Shown: positions 59,028 through 63,296 of the stretch, piece after piece
How the letters are laid out: each line of letters begins with the position of its first letter
Numbering within the stretch: position 1 is the stretch's first letter
Assembly: GCA_039714555.1 (NCBI GenBank)
Contig: JBDLJB010000012.1
Coordinates: 1 to 63,296 of the forward strand
DNA: 63,296 nt
From: Namhaeicola sp039714555
Lineage (GTDB): Bacteria; Bacteroidota; Bacteroidia; Flavobacteriales; Flavobacteriaceae
Direction of reading: 5' to 3'
Notes under the pieces: generated by a model
Databases searched by the model: none
Seen by the model: the letters and a program-made list of their open reading frames with translations, nothing else
What the model was told of the DNA's origin: nothing
Position numbers and translations under genes: made by a program

Positions 59028-60578
59028 TTAATTAAATTTTTTAACAGCAGATTTAATTCTTTTAATCGTTTCTTTTTTACCAAGCATTGATGCTATATCA
59101 AATAAATGCGGACCTTTTAAAGCACCAACTAAGCCCAAACGAAAAGGTTGCATTACTTTGCCAAAACCAATTTCTTTAGAAGTGATCCATTCTTTTACTG
59201 TAGCTTCGATATTTTGAGAAGAAAAATCTTCAATATTTTTTAAAACAGCTATTAATTCCAGCATCAATTTTTTTGTTCCTTCTTTCCAATTTTTCTTAAC
59301 CGCTTTAGCATCATATTCAGTAGGAGCAACAAAGAAAAAACTATTCAAGCCCCAAAAATCACTTACAAAAGTTGCGCGTTCTTTAATTAAACCAATAACT
59401 TTGGTTACGTATTTAAGGTCATCTCCCTTGTCATTTCCATGTAAATGGGAATCTTTTGATTCATTGATAAACAACTTTGCCAATTCCTCATCATCTTTAC
59501 TGATCAAATGTTGATGTTGGAACCATTTGGTTTTTTCTGCATCAAATTTTGCACCCGATTTACCTACTTTTTTAAGATCAAAAGTCTCAATTAATTCATT
59601 TAATGAAAATAATTCTTGTTCTGTACCGGGATTCCAGCCTAAAAAAGCCAACATATTGATAAAAGCTTCAGGTAAATAACCATCTTCTTTATATCCTCTT
59701 GAAATTTCCCCTGTTTCTTCATTCTTATATGCTAATGGAAAAACAGGGAACCCTAGTTTATCACCATCGCGCTTACTTAATTTACCTTTTCCTGTTGGTT
59801 TTAAGATCAGCGGCAAATGTGCAAATTCTGGAATTTCCCATCCAAAAGCTTGATATAAAGCTATATGAAGTGGAAGTGAAGGCAACCATTCTTCACCACG
59901 AATAACATGGCTTATCTCCATTAAATGATCATCAACAATATTAGCTAAATGATAAGTAGGCATTCCATCTGATTTAAAAAGAATTTTATCGTCTAAAACT
60001 TCTTTTTTAAATGAGACATGTCCACGAATCATATCTGTTGTACTTATTAACCCATGAGAACCCTCATTTTTAGGATCAAGCATTTTAAAACGCACGACAT
60101 ATTTTTCACCATTGTTCAATTTTTCTTGAACCTCTTCTGCACTTAGCGAAAGAGAATTGTTTAAATTTATTCGATTGTGATGGTTATAAATAAAAGTCTT
60201 ACCTTTTTCCTGATAATTTTTTCGCAGCGCATCTAATTCTTCAGTAGTATCAAAAGCATAATAGGCTTTTCCGTTTTTAATCAACTCATCTACATATTTT
60301 TTGTAAATATCTTTTCTTTCAGATTGTCGATAAGGTCCGTATTTACCTTCTTTTCCGGGTCCTTCCTCAAAAGGAATTCCACTCCAGTTTAATGCATCAA
60401 TAATATATTGCTCAGCATTGGCAACATAACGGTTTTGATCAGTATCTTCAATACGCAACACAAAAGTTCCGTTGTTTATTTTTGCAAATAAATAATTAAA
60501 AAGAGCAGTTCTTATACCGCCTATATGTAAAGGTCCGGTTGGACTGGGAGCAAATCGAACTCTAACGGGTTTTGACAT
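59028..60578 (-). CDS. gltX: Glutamyl-tRNA synthetase
   Basis: Class I synthetase charging tRNA-Glu. The 516-residue protein has RFAPSPTGPLHIGGIRTAL (HIGH-type HIGG at 18-21), LRIEDTDQNRYV, the KMSKS-type KLSKRDGDKLG and a complete C-terminal anticodon-binding domain. A minus-strand -7 element TATCTTTG lies at 60598-60605. Confidence 0.97.
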   Translation of the reverse strand: MSKPVRVRFAPSPTGPLHIGGIRTALFNYLFAKINNGTFVLRIEDTDQNRYVANAEQYIIDALNWSGIPFEEGPGKEGKYGPYRQSERKDIYKKYVDELIKNGKAYYAFDTTEELDALRKNYQEKGKTFIYNHHNRINLNNSLSLSAEEVQEKLNNGEKYVVRFKMLDPKNEGSHGLISTTDMIRGHVSFKKEVLDDKILFKSDGMPTYHLANIVDDHLMEISHVIRGEEWLPSLPLHIALYQAFGWEIPEFAHLPLILKPTGKGKLSKRDGDKLGFPVFPLAYKNEETGEISRGYKEDGYLPEAFINMLAFLGWNPGTEQELFSLNELIETFDLKKVGKSGAKFDAEKTKWFQHQHLISKDDEELAKLFINESKDSHLHGNDKGDDLKYVTKVIGLIKERATFVSDFWGLNSFFFVAPTEYDAKAVKKNWKEGTKKLMLELIAVLKNIEDFSSQNIEATVKEWITSKEIGFGKVMQPFRLGLVGALKGPHLFDIASMLGKKETIKRIKSAVKKFN

Positions 60579-60597
60579 TTCAAAAAATTTTAGGCAG

Positions 60598-60605
60598 CAA
60601 AGATA
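60598..60605 (-). promoter_or_regulatory. -7 promoter element of gltX (TATCTTTG)
   Basis: Exact TAnnTTTG match on the minus strand, 20 bases before the gltX start at 60578. Confidence 0.55.
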
Positions 60606-60748
60606 ATTAAAAACTAAGAAGATAAATACCTAGTTATGATAAACTCTAAAGCCTGAAATTTTATCTTAATTTAACTTTCACTATTCGAAGGGATATTAGC
60701 AGATTTGTTTTACTGACTAAAATCAGTTTAAATTGAAATAGAGTGAAT

Positions 60749-60756
60749 TATATTTG
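60749..60756 (+). promoter_or_regulatory. -7 promoter element of the Ntn hydrolase gene (TATATTTG)
   Basis: TATATTTG matches TAnnTTTG. Its last three bases are the TTG at 60754 that opens the longest frame, so translation must begin further on, at ATG 60784. Confidence 0.55.
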
Positions 60757-60783
60757 GAACCTCTAAATTGTAAATCAAATATT

Positions 60784-62031
60784 ATGAAACATGTGAAAAT
60801 ATTTTTTTTAGCCCTAAGTCTTTTTATGCTTAGTTATCAATCGTTTGCCTGTACTGTAGCTGTTATTTCAGGAAAATATACCAAAGATGGCCGTCCGTTA
60901 TTGTGGAAGAACCGTGAAACCAATTATATTAATAACCAAATTATGTTTTTTAATGATGGAAAATATGAATATATGGGTTTGGTAAACTCAGGAGATATCA
61001 AAGGAAATAGTGTATGGATTGGTCAAAATAGTACCGGTTTTGCCATAATGAATTCAGCTTCCTATAATTTAAATATTGGTGATAGTACAAAATTAAGTGG
61101 TTTAGAAGGAAGAATTATTAAAGAAGCTTTAGCTAGTTGTAAGACCATTCAAGACTTTGAAAAATATTTAGATAAATTACCAATACCAACACGATTAGAA
61201 GCTAATTTTGGTGTAATTGATGGTAATGGAGGTGCCGCGATGTACGAGTTAAACAACAAAGGTTATGTGAAGTTTGATGCTAATGATCCAAAAATAGCTC
61301 CGTTTGGTTATATTATTCGGGCAAATTATTCCTTTATGGGAAGTTATGGTGATGAAAGTAGCGGTTATATTCGATACAATACAACCAATGAACTTTTTTA
61401 TAATGCCATGGCAACAAACAGCTTTGATGCACAATTTATTATTCAAGAGGTTACCCGCGGCTTAAAACATTCGTTAACAAAAGAAGATTTGTATAGAGAT
61501 TATGGTAATATTCCCGAAAACACTCCTACTTATACTTTTTTTTACGATTTTATTCCTCGAAGAACAACATCTTCCGCTTGTGTTGTACAAGGCGTTAAAA
61601 AAGATGAAAATCCTGAATTTACAACCTTATGGTCTGTTGTAGGTTTTCCACTTACTTCAATTGTAGTTCCAACTTGGGTAAAAGGGGGAAATAATTTTCC
61701 TGAAGTATTAAAACGTAACGAAAAGCTAAAAGATTCACCTATTTGCAATGCAGCCCTAACTCTTAAAAAAGAATTTTTTCCAATTCGTTGGGGGAGATAT
61801 GCTATGAGAAATTACGTTAATATCAATGCTTTGATCAATAATGATGGTACCGGAATCAAACAAAAGATACAACCTTATGAAAATAAGATCTTTAAAACAA
61901 CGAATGAGAAATTAGATAAATGGAGATCAAGTGGAATGAAAAAGGCAGAAATCAAAGCTTATTATGATGAGATGAATAAAGGTTTAATAAAAATGTTTAA
62001 TGAAGAATTTGAAATTGACTTAAACCATTAA
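60784..62031 (+). CDS. Secreted Ntn hydrolase, choloylglycine hydrolase / linear amide C-N hydrolase type
   Basis: A 415-residue protein from ATG 60784 with a signal peptide ending in SYQSFA. Cleavage just before CTVAVISG would expose a cysteine as the N-terminal nucleophile, the classic Ntn arrangement of bile-salt hydrolases, penicillin V acylase and related C45-like enzymes. RPLLWKNRETNY and AIMNSASYNL fit the family (Arg and Asn of the active site). It probably hydrolyses an amide bond outside the inner membrane; the substrate is unknown. It lies 10 bases before the amidotransferase-like lipoprotein gene. Confidence 0.85.
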   Translation: MKHVKIFFLALSLFMLSYQSFACTVAVISGKYTKDGRPLLWKNRETNYINNQIMFFNDGKYEYMGLVNSGDIKGNSVWIGQNSTGFAIMNSASYNLNIGDSTKLSGLEGRIIKEALASCKTIQDFEKYLDKLPIPTRLEANFGVIDGNGGAAMYELNNKGYVKFDANDPKIAPFGYIIRANYSFMGSYGDESSGYIRYNTTNELFYNAMATNSFDAQFIIQEVTRGLKHSLTKEDLYRDYGNIPENTPTYTFFYDFIPRRTTSSACVVQGVKKDENPEFTTLWSVVGFPLTSIVVPTWVKGGNNFPEVLKRNEKLKDSPICNAALTLKKEFFPIRWGRYAMRNYVNINALINNDGTGIKQKIQPYENKIFKTTNEKLDKWRSSGMKKAEIKAYYDEMNKGLIKMFNEEFEIDLNH

Positions 62032-62041
62032 AAAAAATACT

Positions 62042-63184
62042 ATGAAAGTTCATTCTATTATTATAATTATAATATTTTCCCTTTTTGCATGTCAAAATAC
62101 TGAAAAAGAGAAAGTAATAAAATCAGATGAAAATCAAAATAAATTAAAAGTTGCCGTTTTTAACGGAAATGGAGCCGGAGAGGTTTCGGTTATTGAAACC
62201 ATTGAAGCTTTAAAAATTGATAACGGAATTATTGCTGAACCTATAAGTGCTTCAGCAATACAAAATGGGCAACTTAATGAATTCGATGCTTTGATATTTC
62301 CCGGAGGAAGCGGAAGTAAACAATTACTAAATCTTGGTGAAAAAGGGAAGGAAATTGTAACCGATTTTGTTGAAAAACAAGGAAAAGGGATTATTGGAAT
62401 TTGTGCCGGAGCATATTTATTATCGTCAACAGATGGATATCCAAATTTAAAGATTGCAAGTTCAGTACACATTGATAGAGCACATTATAATAGAGGTAGA
62501 GGACTTGTTGAATTTGAATTGAAAGAAAAGGGAATAAGTGTTTTTCCTGAATTAAAAAACCATAGCCTTTTTGTGCAATATTATGACGGACCAGTATTGG
62601 TACAAAATGATTCTTCAGGTATAAAATATGAAGAATTAGGAAAGTATGTTACCGATATTCACCCTGATAATTTTGCGCCAGAAGGAATTACTCCCGGTAA
62701 AACATTTATACTAAATCAAAGTAAAGGAAAAGGAAAAGTGTTTTTAATAGCAGGGCATCCTGAATCAACACCCGGAATGCGTTGGATGATACCACGTATG
62801 GCGCGTTGGGTTTGCGGAAGTGAATTGGTAACCTATAATAAAAAATGGGTTAGGCCTCAAATAAACGACAAATCCATTATTTTTGATAAAACGCTTAGAA
62901 AAAAAGAAAAGGATAATTACTGGCTATTATTTAGTGAAGATCCTAAAGAGCAAATCAAAGCAATAAACACATTGTATTCTTACCGTTCACGACCCGCAGT
63001 AAGATGGAATATCGGACTTTTACGAAGTGTTCATCCTGAAACACGTCAATTGGCAGCAAAAATGTTAATGGAAACGGAATATACACATGCAATTGATGAT
63101 TTAGAACTTGCCTTAAAATTTGAAAAAGATACCAATACCAAAAAGGTTTTGCAAGAAACCATTGAGTTTTTAAAGAGTAAATAA
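62042..63184 (+). CDS. Lipoprotein with BPL-N / class I amidotransferase-like domain
   Basis: A 380-residue protein with lipobox LFAC (Cys17). Residues about 35-255 form a DJ-1/PfpI-like (BPL_N) domain: KVAVFNGNGAGE, ALIFPGGSGSKQ and the nucleophile elbow GIIGICAGAYLL with its cysteine, plus IAGHPESTPGM. The C-terminal 75 residues (RPAVRWNIGLLRSVHPETRQ and LAAKMLMETEYTHAIDDLE) look like one or two HEAT-type helical repeats. It is the second gene of a pair with the secreted Ntn hydrolase. Function is unknown. Confidence 0.8.
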   Translation: MKVHSIIIIIIFSLFACQNTEKEKVIKSDENQNKLKVAVFNGNGAGEVSVIETIEALKIDNGIIAEPISASAIQNGQLNEFDALIFPGGSGSKQLLNLGEKGKEIVTDFVEKQGKGIIGICAGAYLLSSTDGYPNLKIASSVHIDRAHYNRGRGLVEFELKEKGISVFPELKNHSLFVQYYDGPVLVQNDSSGIKYEELGKYVTDIHPDNFAPEGITPGKTFILNQSKGKGKVFLIAGHPESTPGMRWMIPRMARWVCGSELVTYNKKWVRPQINDKSIIFDKTLRKKEKDNYWLLFSEDPKEQIKAINTLYSYRSRPAVRWNIGLLRSVHPETRQLAAKMLMETEYTHAIDDLELALKFEKDTNTKKVLQETIEFLKSK

Positions 63185-63254
63185 ATTTTATTTAATAAAA
63201 TGTTAACCTTTCTGATTTAGATTGATTAAAAGAATATAATTTAAAATATTTTTT

Positions 63255-63296
63255 ATGAATCAATTAACCAAGAAGCATGGACAAACCATGCTTTCC
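63255..63296 (+). CDS. Possible start of a gene cut off by the window edge
   Basis: ATG at 63255 opens a frame (MNQLTKKHGQTMLS) that runs off the end of the window. The same bases contain a perfect hairpin, AAGCATGG (63273-63280) with CCATGCTT (63286-63293), so this could also be a non-coding element. Too little is visible to decide. Confidence 0.3.
   Translation, partial: MNQLTKKHGQTMLS

Noticed and set aside
60754..60783. TTG start for the Ntn hydrolase
   Set aside because: The TTG is the end of the -7 element itself, and the signal peptide begins properly at ATG 60784.
1..63296. CRISPR arrays, tRNA or rRNA genes, insertion sequences, prophage
   Set aside because: No regularly spaced repeats, no cloverleaf-like GC-rich segments, no transposase, integrase or phage structural genes were found on reading both strands.

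Overview
This 63.3 kb window looks like a chromosomal segment of a low-GC member of the Bacteroidota, most likely class Flavobacteriia. The sequence signs are AT-rich DNA, almost no Shine-Dalgarno sequences, many matches to the Bacteroidota -7 promoter motif TAnnTTTG just before genes, and lineage-typical families (DUF3078, DUF2480, DUF4271, DUF4296, DUF5689, HU-CCDC81/SPOR, GIN domain, large alpha-2-macroglobulin). No rRNA, tRNA, CRISPR array, transposase, integrase or phage gene was seen. Nearly all of it is ordinary core genome.

Layout. 1-2.4 kb: a small XRE-type regulator with repeats upstream, TatA, a PAP2 phosphatase and a secreted DUF302-like protein. 2.5-8.2 kb: an EEP-family nuclease, the GTPase HflX, then a minus-strand run of SufE, a DUF59 Fe-S assembly factor, DUF2480, DUF3078 and a CNNM/CorC-like protein. 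8.3-11.6 kb: a PfkB kinase, a long PurF-like amidotransferase/phosphoribosyltransferase and a lipoprotein. 11.6-14.3 kb: a small beta-barrel protein, a non-coding RNA locus, an antiquitin-type aldehyde dehydrogenase and a DUF1858 protein. 14.5-22.4 kb: an ECF sigma factor with a membrane-anchored barrel-like partner, a LuxE-like adenylate-forming protein, TyrS, an NAD(P)-dependent epimerase, DUF4296, dihydroorotase and a polyprenol-phosphate sugar transferase. 22.5-27.5 kb: an ArnT-like transferase, DUF4271, HemD, RecA and a metallo-beta-lactamase-fold hydrolase.

27.7-36.4 kb: alpha-2-macroglobulin lipoprotein, penicillin-binding protein 1C and a fructosamine-kinase-like protein in one operon. 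36.4-43.5 kb: thioesterase, HU-CCDC81/SPOR protein, DprA, Kbl, QueD-like enzyme, LpxH-like hydrolase and RadA. 43.5-50.6 kb: DUF695 protein, small barrel, and a likely secreted-nuclease/TonB-receptor/DUF5689-lipoprotein locus around a perfect 15-bp inverted repeat. 50.7-54.3 kb: GNAT, CDF transporter, RpiB, a very AT-rich gap, a tiny membrane protein and a lipid kinase. 54.4-63.2 kb: RNase R, GIN-domain protein, second TatA, SPFH protein, GltX, and a secreted Ntn hydrolase paired with a BPL-N/amidotransferase-like lipoprotein.

The most unusual item is the gene-free stretch at 12107-12527. It holds a TAnnTTTG promoter, a short hairpin with a T-run, a near-perfect sigma-54 promoter (TTGGCACG-N4-TTGTT), several hairpins and a very strong GC-rich terminator, all on the plus strand and without a credible reading frame. 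This is best read as a stand-alone small RNA with two promoters; the identity of the RNA is not known to me. Three small genes of about 60 codons or fewer (250-423, 49046-49219, 53082-53264) are also worth attention.
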